A DNA stretch of 64,000 bases. Origin: Fimbriimonas sp. (lineage in GTDB: Bacteria; Armatimonadota; Fimbriimonadia; Fimbriimonadales; Fimbriimonadaceae). The notes under the pieces are model-generated. The model searched no databases, had not been told where the DNA came from, and was given only the letters and a program-made list of their open reading frames with translations. This document shows positions 7,302-15,600 of this stretch, piece by piece. Made by a program: the position numbers and the translations under genes. Positions within the stretch are counted from its first letter, which is position 1, and each line of letters opens with the position of its first letter. The stretch spans positions 1 through 64,000 of the forward strand of contig JARLGV010000021.1 of NCBI GenBank assembly GCA_031292555.1. The letters run 5' to 3'.

Positions 7302-8171
7302 TTAGCCGGCGGTGGCGCTTTTGCTCAACTCGTCTCGAAGCTGCTCGTAAGTGACGCCCTTTGCCGTGAGGGCCCGGGCGGTTGCGCTCGTGCCGTCGGC
7401 AAGCGCGGCGAGGAGGAAGTGTCCCCCATTTAGGCTCTGCCCAAGGCCCTTGGCCTCGTTGTCGGCCAGGCTGGCAATGTCGGACGCGCTAAGCCCTTCC
7501 TCGCCCAGCCCTTCCACCGTCTTCATTTCCAAAAGCTGCTCCTCTACGATCGAAGCCACTAGCACGGGAGCCACGCCGCAGGCGTGCAACGCATTCGCGC
7601 CGAGTTCGGCTTCCTCAAGAAGGAACGTCAGGCAGATGAGGTCGGCAATCATTCGTCGACGCCGGATCGAAAGCAGAATCCACGCAGAAGCGGGCGATTG
7701 GCTACTCCGTACCGGCGGCCTGACAGGCGGCGCCTCTATCTCCCCATCCTCATCTAGGACCAGTCGACGAATCGCCTCCAAGGTGACGCCAAGCCTTGCC
7801 AGCACACGCTGGGCAAGACCGTCGTCTTCCTTGAGCATGCCCAGAAGAAGGTGTTCGGTTCCGATGTAGTTGTGGTTCAGATTCCGCGCTTCTTCATATG
7901 CCAGGTCGATCACCCGCTTGGCGCGGGGCGTAAGGCTCATGTCCTGGCTGGGAATGGCCTCCTTCTTCGAGAGGCCAGATTCAATCTCCGACCGGACGAG
8001 GTCCGGCAGAATGTTCGCTCTGGAAAGCAACCTGCTTGCCCTGCTATCGGCCTCGCGAATAGATCCGAGCAACAAGTGCTCGGTGCTAACGAATCCGTCC
8101 CCGAATCTCTGGGCCGCTTCTTGAGCATAGAAGACCGCCTTCCGAGCCTCCTCCGTAAACCTCTGCCACAT
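7302..8171 (-). CDS. Stand-alone Clp N-terminal domain protein
   Basis: Residues 1-150 are a full double Clp-N domain as found at the start of ClpC: FTEEARKAVFYAQEAAQRF with FVSTEHLLLGSI, then LTPRAKRVIDLAYEEAR with YIGTEHLLLGML. A second, more divergent Clp-N-like repeat covers about residues 165-285 (SADNEAKGLGQSL...GHFLLAALADG). No AAA+ module follows, so it cannot unfold proteins itself. By analogy with ClpS/ClpC adaptor biology it may bind substrates or regulators of a Clp machine, or be an inhibitor. That is inference. The message is probably leaderless (TAAAAT six bases before ATG). Confidence 0.88.
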   Translation of the reverse strand: MWQRFTEEARKAVFYAQEAAQRFGDGFVSTEHLLLGSIREADSRASRLLSRANILPDLVRSEIESGLSKKEAIPSQDMSLTPRAKRVIDLAYEEARNLNHNYIGTEHLLLGMLKEDDGLAQRVLARLGVTLEAIRRLVLDEDGEIEAPPVRPPVRSSQSPASAWILLSIRRRRMIADLICLTFLLEEAELGANALHACGVAPVLVASIVEEQLLEMKTVEGLGEEGLSASDIASLADNEAKGLGQSLNGGHFLLAALADGTSATARALTAKGVTYEQLRDELSKSATAG

Positions 8172-8177
8172 AGGTGC

Positions 8178-8183
8178 ATTTTA
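8178..8183 (-). promoter_or_regulatory. Putative -10 element of the Clp-N gene
   Basis: TAAAAT on the minus strand is separated from the ATG by six bases. There is no Shine-Dalgarno. Confidence 0.45.
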
Positions 8184-8285
8184 CATCGAGCCCGCTCGCG
8201 CACGTGGTCCAGAACTATTTCGCACGGAAGGGTGTTGACGAGGATCTCCCGTTGCTAGGCCCTTCCATGGAAATCGTTCCAGACG

Positions 8286-8291
8286 TAAACT
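8286..8291 (+). promoter_or_regulatory. Putative -10 element of the membrane-anchored protein gene
   Basis: TAAACT is separated from the ATG at 8298 by six bases. Confidence 0.4.
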
Positions 8292-8297
8292 TAGCTT

Positions 8298-9689
8298 ATG
8301 CAACGTTCATCAAAAACAACCCTCTTGTGGGTTTGGCTTTGGGTTCTTGCAGGTATTGGACTTCTAGGTACGACAGTATGGAAGTCGACGCAGCCGACCA
8401 TTCAGGGGGCCCCGATCGCCGAAATTCGGGCCGTACTTCCGCGTGAGCTGCTCACCGAGCCAACTCCCCCAAATCGAGCGGCAGAACATAGATTTCAAGA
8501 AGTCGAGTCAATTGCACTACGCCTCGATGCCAATGAAGTCCTGCAGGTTTGCGAGTTGGCCACGAAACAAACGGGGGTTGCGTCAGGACGCGATGACGGC
8601 CTTCGCCGACGGATCCACAGTATCTTTCAGGCAAATCCTGGCATTCTGCAGCGCCTTCGCTCGTTACTGAAGAGGGGTCCGTTGGCGTACCCGCAGGATC
8701 GATCGACCGAGGCTGCCCTAGACGAATTTCGCGTTTTCGCCTTCACGCGATTGCTCACAGCAGGTGTGCTGACCTATGCCCATCAGGACCAATTCCAGGC
8801 GAGCATCGATATGCTGGACTTGACGACACTACTTGATGATCGCCTCATGGCATCCGGAGGGACAACACTCTCATACGAGACCCTTCTCGTGGCTGAAGCT
8901 CAAGCCATCGCAACTGTCGCAAGTGTCGTTATGACACCAGGGATTCCAGCCTCGTCCTGCCGCCATATACTCGCTGCTTTGAGGCCCTCGCCCTATCCCG
9001 ACGAGTATCTTGCGAACGCAATTCGCCGTGATTTTGATCTGATCGAACTACCTTGTTTGCCAGACCCAAAGTCGGAACGGGCAATGATCGCTTTAGGCAT
9101 TCCTGCCCGGCAACGATCAGAAGCAATTAGTCGAATGGTAGGCAACTACGACGCAATCGAGACTGCCAAGGCGCTCGGAATTGCCACCGTCGTCGAGATC
9201 AAGAACGCAAGACGACCGATCTCCGAGTTTGACGAATCGGCGCACCGCATGTTGGCAAGACTCGAGATCCCGGACCGGCCGAACACAACTGGGAAAGCGG
9301 GGCCGCTTAAAGCTTTGCTCGACAGAGCATACGTTTTGAAAATGAACCGCATTCCCAACAGCCTTGGCCGCCAGTGCTTTCTATTCGGCAGTCATGCCCT
9401 GAGTCTCTTTGAAAGGATCTCAGATGGATGGCGAACCACTCGCGACCTTGTTCGTATCTCGCTGGCGGCACGTATCTATCGTGGCGATCATGGTGGCAGA
9501 CTCCCGCCAACGACCGATGGATTCCTACCACTGCTTGGAGCTTGGCCCAAAGACCCGTACAACGGGAAGCCGATGGTCTATCGACCAGAGCGGACAATTG
9601 CCTACAGCGTCGGTCCGGGACTTGTTGACACCGGTGGCACCATCGGAGACCCTCGCAAACTGCAGGTAACCGGAATTTTGTTGAAGTGA
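8298..9689 (+). CDS. Membrane-anchored protein with pseudopilin-like C-terminus
   Basis: I do not recognise the full protein (463 residues). It has one N-terminal transmembrane helix (TTLLWVWLWVLAGIGLLGTTVW, about residues 6-28), then a long mostly helical region of about 330 residues with no known motif. The last 70 residues (ARIYRGDHGGRLPP, then LPLLGAWPKDPYNGKP and YSVGPGLVDTGG) resemble the C-terminal part of GspG-type pseudopilin proteins, where the phrase PKDPYNGKPxxY is typical. Such proteins are common in Planctomycetota and Armatimonadota. Most of the protein would lie outside the cytoplasm. It is a single-gene unit with a probable leaderless start. Confidence 0.75.
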   Translation: MQRSSKTTLLWVWLWVLAGIGLLGTTVWKSTQPTIQGAPIAEIRAVLPRELLTEPTPPNRAAEHRFQEVESIALRLDANEVLQVCELATKQTGVASGRDDGLRRRIHSIFQANPGILQRLRSLLKRGPLAYPQDRSTEAALDEFRVFAFTRLLTAGVLTYAHQDQFQASIDMLDLTTLLDDRLMASGGTTLSYETLLVAEAQAIATVASVVMTPGIPASSCRHILAALRPSPYPDEYLANAIRRDFDLIELPCLPDPKSERAMIALGIPARQRSEAISRMVGNYDAIETAKALGIATVVEIKNARRPISEFDESAHRMLARLEIPDRPNTTGKAGPLKALLDRAYVLKMNRIPNSLGRQCFLFGSHALSLFERISDGWRTTRDLVRISLAARIYRGDHGGRLPPTTDGFLPLLGAWPKDPYNGKPMVYRPERTIAYSVGPGLVDTGGTIGDPRKLQVTGILLK

Positions 9690-9695
9690 CTGCGA

Positions 9696-10019
9696 ATGCC
9701 TCAGGTTCTATAGGACGACTGCGCTGCCATTCCATCAAACAGCCCTTATCCTGAGGGTGCGGGATGGCATTTTGAGCGAATTCGATGGATACCGTACATC
9801 CTTGTAGTCGGCTCAATTGGGCTTGATTCCTTTTTCCATCTGCATTTGAATCTGCTCTGGTATTACGTGCCTGCGATATCCGTTTGGCTTTTTGATGTGT
9901 TCTACGGGATGTATGCGAGAACGCGTGATACTAAACTGAATCAGTCATCACAATTTTATTGCTATACCTTTCAAACCGATACACTACCCAAGCACAGCTA
10001 CAGGCACCCGTTAGGGTAG
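9696..10019 (+). pseudogene. Membrane-protein ORF interrupted by TAG
   Basis: An ATG at 9696 reads five codons (MPQVL) and meets TAG at 9711-9713. The same frame then stays open for 101 codons to a TAG at 10017. The downstream part looks like protein, not noise: SPYPEGAGWHFERIRW is followed by two hydrophobic segments, WIPYILVVGSIGLDSFF and LLWYYVPAISVWLFDVF, and a positive-inside tail YARTRD. No alternative ATG or GTG opens the second part near its beginning. It could be a small membrane protein gene killed by a nonsense mutation, the 3' relic of a longer gene, or chance. The last 25 codons look less protein-like. Confidence 0.35.
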
Positions 10020-10030
10020 AACACGGCTCT

Positions 10031-10318
10031 ATGTCGAAGCAGCCGTCTCGCCGAGAGATCTTGAGCGCCGCGTCGGTTGGGATCGCCGCCGCCGCGATTC
10101 CTGGGATCGCATCCGCTCGAACGCGTCAGGAAACGACCGTGACCGCTATGGAAAAGGAATTTGCCAAGCCGCTATCGGATGAAGCGAAGAAGCTTCTCGC
10201 CGAATCGCTCAAGGGGATCGAAACGGCCCGGAAGGACCGGCTGAAAACGAAACTGCCTGAAAACACCGAGCCTTGCTTTACCTACATACCATCGACGCGT
10301 GAGGTCAGGGCCCGATGA
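10031..10318 (+). CDS. Tat-signal small protein upstream of amidase
   Basis: The 95-residue protein starts with a twin-arginine signal (SRREILSAASVGIAAAAIPGIASA, with the SRREIL box at residues 6-11). The mature part is about 65 residues, charged and helical, ending in FTYIPSTREVRAR, with no domain I recognise. The stop overlaps the amidase start (ATGA), so the two are made together. In many bacteria a Tat-signal segment of this kind is fused directly to a secreted amidase. Here the two parts sit in different frames, so either the leader protein is separate or a frameshift has split an ancestral fusion. An in-frame upstream start at 9959 is less likely because the Tat signal fits the ATG at 10031. 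Confidence 0.75.
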   Translation: MSKQPSRREILSAASVGIAAAAIPGIASARTRQETTVTAMEKEFAKPLSDEAKKLLAESLKGIETARKDRLKTKLPENTEPCFTYIPSTREVRAR

Positions 10319-11688
10319 GCGTCGGCCCATTCTCAAGCATCCGGGAGATGGCGAGAGCCCTGTCGAGCAGGCAGGTCTCCTCGGTCGAGCTCACCCAGAT
10401 GTACTTGGCGCGCCTCAAGACGATCGCCCACGAGCATCATGCGGTGGCCGAACTGACGCAGTCGCTGGCCCTCGAGCAGGCGAAAGCGGCGGACGCGTCG
10501 GTTGCCAAGTCGATTCTGCACGGCATCCCGTTCGGAGTGAAGGATCTGCTCGCCACGAAGGGGATTCCGACCCGATGGGGTTCGCCCGGCCATGCCGACC
10601 AGGTTTTCGACCACAACGCCACCGTCGTTCAGCGCCTGGAGGATGCGGGAGCCGTGCTCCTCGCCAAGCTGGAGATGATCGAGTTAGCGGGTGGCGGCAA
10701 CTACAACGTCGCCAACGCGAGCCGGATGGGACCCTGTCTGAGTGCGTGGGACAAGTCGCTGTGGGCTGGTGGTTCCAGCTCCGGTTCCGGCGCATCGACC
10801 GCCCTGGGGTGCGTCGGCTTTTCGATCGGAAGCGAAACGAGCGGCAGCATCGTTTGTCCGAGCGCCTTCAACGGCTGCACCGGTTTTCGCCCGACCTATG
10901 GTCGCGTCAGCCGGTACGGCGCGATGGCGCTCTGCTGGACGTTGGACAAGCTGGGACCGATCTGCCGTTCGGCCGACGACTGCGGGCTCGTGCTCGAAGC
11001 GATTGCCGGTCCAGACCCTCACGACGGAAGCACGCTCAAAGAGAAACTCAGCCTGCGGTCAAGGGGTCCCAAGCCAAGAATCGGGCTCCTCAAGGAGAAG
11101 TTCAAGGAGAGCAAGGCGGACGATTGCGAGAAGGCGTATCACAGTTTTCTCGACGTTCTGCGCAAGCAGGGGTACGAAACGGTCGAGGTCGCCTATCCCG
11201 ACCTTCCGTACGGGGCCGCCATCGACCTGATCGTCAATGCGGAGGGGGCAAGCGCCCACGAGAACTTCATTCGGGGACCGCGCTTCCAAATGCTCCAAGA
11301 TATCAACCAGGTGGCCGGCTTCGCGGCGGCGCTGGAAGTCAAGGCAGTGGATTATCTCTGGGCGATGCGCCTTCGCTCCGAGGCCTTGAGGGCGAATGCG
11401 GTGTGGGACAAGTGCGACTGCATCTTCACGCCCTCGTTCTATCATCGCGCCATTCCGATCGACCAGCCATTCGACAAGACTTGGGTGAATATGGGAGGCG
11501 ACGAGGGCCCTTCGAACCTGCTCGGGTGGCCGGCGTTGGCCTTCCCCATCGGATTCGAGAAGGGAGCGCCCATCGGCGGACAGATCATCGCTCCCGCGCT
11601 GCGAGAGGATATTTGTCTGCGCGTCGCCAAGGACTTCCAGCGAGGCTCAGGCTTCCACCTTCTCCATCCGGCAGAGGCGAGCGCCTAG
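10315..11688 (+). CDS. Amidase signature family hydrolase
   Basis: The 457-residue protein belongs to the amidase signature family (GatA-like, amide hydrolysis). The catalytic triad is visible: Lys in GIPFGVKDLLATKG, the cis-Ser in GGSSSGSGAS and the nucleophile Ser in GSETSGSI, each in the expected order. The C-terminal half is normal in length. No GatB or GatC lies nearby, so it is probably a general amidase and not the tRNA amidotransferase. It is translationally coupled to the Tat-signal gene in front of it. No signal peptide is present on this protein itself. Confidence 0.92.
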   Translation: MSVGPFSSIREMARALSSRQVSSVELTQMYLARLKTIAHEHHAVAELTQSLALEQAKAADASVAKSILHGIPFGVKDLLATKGIPTRWGSPGHADQVFDHNATVVQRLEDAGAVLLAKLEMIELAGGGNYNVANASRMGPCLSAWDKSLWAGGSSSGSGASTALGCVGFSIGSETSGSIVCPSAFNGCTGFRPTYGRVSRYGAMALCWTLDKLGPICRSADDCGLVLEAIAGPDPHDGSTLKEKLSLRSRGPKPRIGLLKEKFKESKADDCEKAYHSFLDVLRKQGYETVEVAYPDLPYGAAIDLIVNAEGASAHENFIRGPRFQMLQDINQVAGFAAALEVKAVDYLWAMRLRSEALRANAVWDKCDCIFTPSFYHRAIPIDQPFDKTWVNMGGDEGPSNLLGWPALAFPIGFEKGAPIGGQIIAPALREDICLRVAKDFQRGSGFHLLHPAEASA

Positions 11689-11710
11689 GTCATTCGGCTG
11701 CCAGCCAGAA

Positions 11711-12679
11711 TCAGAGGGTTCCGAATTGGAACCCTCGCTTCCGGAGGTTCGCCACGATGTCCGGCAATGCTTCAAGCGTTACAGTAACGCCCGCGTGAAA
11801 TTGGATGACCGCGCCGTCGCGGACCGATGACAGGACTCGGCGAAGGAGTTCGGTCTTCGCCGGGCGCTGGTAGTCGAACGGGTCGATGACCGGGTGGCGA
11901 GGCGCCCCAACGATCGTTTCGTGACCCGGTGCACGGTAGAGTTGCGGCTCGAGGCCCAGGACCCGTTGGAACGCTTCGCGGCATCGCTCCAACTGCGGGT
12001 ATGCCGCGTCGTGATCCCACGAATGACACTGAAGCGACATCCCCTCGTCGCGCGCCCGACGTAGCAGGCGATTCTGGGGTTCGATCCGCGAGCCGATGCA
12101 GAAGAGAGTCGCTTTGACATTCGTGGCCCGCAAAGCGTCCAGCAGGTCGTCGCTTCCGCCCGGCGACGGGAAGTCGTCGAACGTGAGATAGATTACGCCC
12201 GAATTAGCCTTCGGTTCCATGGCCTGGTGAACCGCATCGAGAACGTCTTGGGAGCGGTTTACCGCCCCGGAGACGTACCGAATCTCCCCCGTCTTGTCCA
12301 GAACCACGGTGGTCGGAACGCGATCCACCGCATGGGCCCGGCACCATTCCCCGCCATCGTCGAGCCAAAGCGGGAGACTCCGGCTGTTTTGCGACTTCTC
12401 TACCCATCGCCCGTCGACACTTACGGTGATGAAGTCGACCGGCAGCCCGTTCGTCGCATTCTTCGCCGCCTCAAGGCGGGGGATCTCCTGCTTCCAGGTA
12501 TCGCACCAATAGGCGCAGAATGAGACGACCGTAACCTTGCCCGGCTTCCATTCGGTCGGCGAGCCGGCAAGGTCGCGCATACGCATAGAGTCCCATGTTT
12601 CGCCGATCGCCGGATTCGCCTTCCCTACCGATACCAGGGCGGCCAAGACAGTCAGAACACAAAGGGCTCGGGAGATCAC
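11711..12679 (-). CDS. Secreted thioredoxin-like / polysaccharide deacetylase fusion
   Basis: The 322-residue protein has three parts. Residues 1-21 are a signal peptide. Residues about 25-155 are a TlpA-like thioredoxin fold (VTVVSFCAYWCDTW, then VPTTVVLDKTGEI). Residues about 160-320 are a NodB-type polysaccharide deacetylase with metal-site motifs TFDD (Asp168/169), HSWDH (His219, His223) and RAPGH at 249-253. The usual WCxxC is WCDTW, so the second redox Cys is gone, but Cys55 gives an unusual C-x3-C pair with Cys59. The GTG start overlaps the macroglobulin stop (GTGA), so it is the last gene of a coupled three-gene operon. It probably acts on envelope glycans. A hairpin overlaps its 3' end. 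Confidence 0.87.
   Translation of the reverse strand: MISRALCVLTVLAALVSVGKANPAIGETWDSMRMRDLAGSPTEWKPGKVTVVSFCAYWCDTWKQEIPRLEAAKNATNGLPVDFITVSVDGRWVEKSQNSRSLPLWLDDGGEWCRAHAVDRVPTTVVLDKTGEIRYVSGAVNRSQDVLDAVHQAMEPKANSGVIYLTFDDFPSPGGSDDLLDALRATNVKATLFCIGSRIEPQNRLLRRARDEGMSLQCHSWDHDAAYPQLERCREAFQRVLGLEPQLYRAPGHETIVGAPRHPVIDPFDYQRPAKTELLRRVLSSVRDGAVIQFHAGVTVTLEALPDIVANLRKRGFQFGTL
11714..11736. terminator. Hairpin between convergent amidase and macroglobulin operon
   Basis: GAGGGTTCC and GGAACCCTC pair over nine bases around a five-base loop. The hairpin lies inside the last codons of the minus-strand gene and 26 bases after the amidase stop. There is no strong U-tract, so function as a terminator is tentative. 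Confidence 0.4.
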
Positions 12680-15600
12680 GGGCTGACGATCACCTCCATC
12701 GCATTGCTGTTCCCGTGGGTCGCCGGGCGACGGAGGTATTCGGCGACGGCAGGCAGCGCAATCAGTCTTCCGTCCGACTCGGCCCTCAAGTAATAGCGGA
12801 AGTATGTCGGGGTCCCCGCGTTCAGCAGGTAGTGAACGACCGCTCCGTCACGGACCTCTTCCCTTGAATAGGATGTGTAGTCCGAGTCGACATACTCGAA
12901 TCCGGCCGGGATCGGCTCGGTGACCTTGAGCGCATCGGGGAGGTCGTCGCCCCACACGACGACGGTGCACCGGACCGGTTCAGAGGGTTTGACGTGGCCG
13001 GAGATCTCCGTCCAGACGCCGGCATCGTTCATCGCCTCGAATCGGCGCACGACTCGAACTCCGTGAATCGACTCGTCGAGTTGCGGACGGTAGGAGTGGA
13101 CTTCGACCGTATAGAGCGCCTCTCCGTCGCCGGTTCGCGTGAGTTCCAAGGTATTCGATCCCCCGTGAAGCACGGGATCCCGAATTTCAACCATCGCCGA
13201 CTCAGAGACCGTCGAGTGGTCCAATTGATAGGACGAACCGTTCAGCCGGACCTCGGCTTGACCGATCTCCTTTGCGTCGGGATGCTCCTTGGCGTAGAGG
13301 TCGAGGGCGAGAGCGGTCGAGGCGATGTCCTCCGCGCTCGAATACGACTGGCGGTCCGGAATGGCGAGCCGGCGGGCCAGTTTCGACTGAAGCGCCGGTT
13401 TCTCCTTCAGCAGGTTGAGATCCAACAGCAGTGCGGCGGTCGTCTCCGTTTCGGAAGCCGTCCAGCCGACGCCAAACCCGACCGGCACGTAGGCGGTTGC
13501 CGGACCTTCGGAAATCAATCCCAGTACTTCATCGACCAGGCTTTGGGCGGCGCCGGGGTTGGTCTTGATCAGCGCTTCCGCAAGTCGAAGCTTGCCGAAC
13601 GGGGAGATCTTCAGCCCCCTTTGGACGACCTCGTCGCATAGGGTCGGCGCATATTTGTCGCCAAGGAACATCAGAGACGCGGCGAGGCGCGCACGATCTT
13701 CCCACAGGTTCGTCCGGTTGTATTGATTCTGGCAACCGCCTACCGCCGCTTGAAAGGTGCTGTTGAAGACGGTATAGCCATTGTTTCGAGCCAGTGCAAG
13801 AGCGTAACCCACCTCGGCGGTGATCTTCGCTTCCGACGGCGCCATCTCCCACCACCCCCATCCGTCGTATAGCTGCGTGCGGGAGAGCAGGGCAAACGCC
13901 TCCTTGACATCGTCGGCGTCCGCCGGGACATGGAGCACGCATGCCGCCTTCAGGGCATTCACCGACCACATCGTGCCGTACCGGCCATAGTGGAGCAGAT
14001 TGGCGGCGCCATTTCGCGCTCCGGCCTGGATGCCGCCGGATACGACGACCTTGACCAACGAACCCTGCGGCAGGGTGTCGATGGGAAGGTCAATATACGC
14101 CTTGGTCTTCGTCGCGACGGTTCCGCCGACCAGGTGAGTGGACGAGAGGCCACGCGGCACGACCGGAACCGTTACTTGAAGCGCATCGCCGTCGTCAGCA
14201 GACCCGGAGCCGTCGGCCGTAACCCTGGCCGTGAGCGTCATGAAGCCCTTGCCCGGCACGTCCTTGGCGAACAGCCGCCATCGGACCGTTTTCTCGCCCT
14301 TGGCCGGAACCTGAAGCGCTTGGACATGATCGTTGTCGATAACGACGCCGTCCGCTTCGAGAGATACGGTGAAGGGCATCGCTCGGGCAGTCCGGTTGTC
14401 GACCGTGCCGATCAGCACGAGTCGGTCACCCTGCGCGACGACCCGGGGGGTTGCCAGACGCAAGGTAACCGGCCGGGTTGCCGTTACATTCATGTGCCCG
14501 GCGCCGACTCGGGTGTCGGCGGTAACCGCACGCCCGGTCGCTCGCCAAGACGTCAGGTTGCCCGGCATCTCAAACGAAACTTGGCCATTGCCGTCCGCCC
14601 CCGTTTCCACCAGGGCATTCCAGAAGGCGGTGTCCTCAAAGCGCTGCCGAATCGGGGCGACGCTGTTCGATCGCTGGAAGGCTCCTCCCGAAAGCTCCTC
14701 GGGCATCGACTGGTTTGTCGAGACCCGGTCTTCTCGCTGACCCCAATAGAATCCGTATGGGTCTGGAGTGAAATCCTCGCTGATCGCGTAGATCGCCTCG
14801 TCGACGACCGAGACGGCGACCTCCGACGGCACGCCTTGTCCTCTGCGGTCGACGGTTCGGACCTTGAAACTGGCTCGGTCGCCCGGTTTGTATTCCGCTT
14901 TGTCCGGCTGGATCTGCACGGTCAACAGCTTGTCTCGGTCGGCCAAGGGCACGATCGCGTTGCCCGCCATCATGCCGGTTTCCGACCACTGATTTACGGT
15001 GACGAAGGCGTTCGGCGATTCCGACCTAGCAGTCGGAATCGTCCATGTCAAGGAGCCCTTGGATGACCCATACACCCTGTATTGCCATAGGTCGCCGCCG
15101 GTCATCGTTAGGAGCAGCGGCCGCTTCGGCCGATTCGTGAAAACAAACGCACGAACCCGTTCGCCCGGCTCATAGGAGTGCTTGTCCAGCTTGAGGTCGA
15201 TCGATGGAGCTTCAACCTCTTTGCCCGGTTTGTAGTCCATCCCCATGACCTGAACCGTCGTTTCGGCCTGCGCTTTGCGTCCGTTCCGGTCGTGGGTGGT
15301 CGCCACGAAATACAACTCGCCGTATGCCAGCGCCGGCAGGTTGACGGTTGCTTGACCGGTCGTGGGAACCGCAACCGTCTTCGTGCTGAGAACTTTTGGC
15401 CGGAAGATCCCTTCCTTCCCGATCCACTCCTGGGTGATAACCTGGATCTGGACCTTTGCCGCCGAAGGGTGGCCATCGATGTCGACCACCCGCACTTCCA
15501 CCGGAACCAGATCGCCGATCGCCACCGCTTGCTTCAGGCACGAGAGCCCCAACCGAAGCTCGGATGCATACACGGTCACGCCGCCGCTTCCATCAACCTG

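Noticed and set aside
10299-11798. 499-codon open frame on the plus strand
   Set aside because: It is a shifted-frame shadow of the amidase gene. It is very rich in Arg, Gly and Pro, has no fold-like pattern, and the amidase frame has all catalytic motifs.
13930-15066. 378-codon plus-strand frame
   Set aside because: It is antisense to the macroglobulin gene and is an Arg/Gly/Val-rich composition shadow without start signals.
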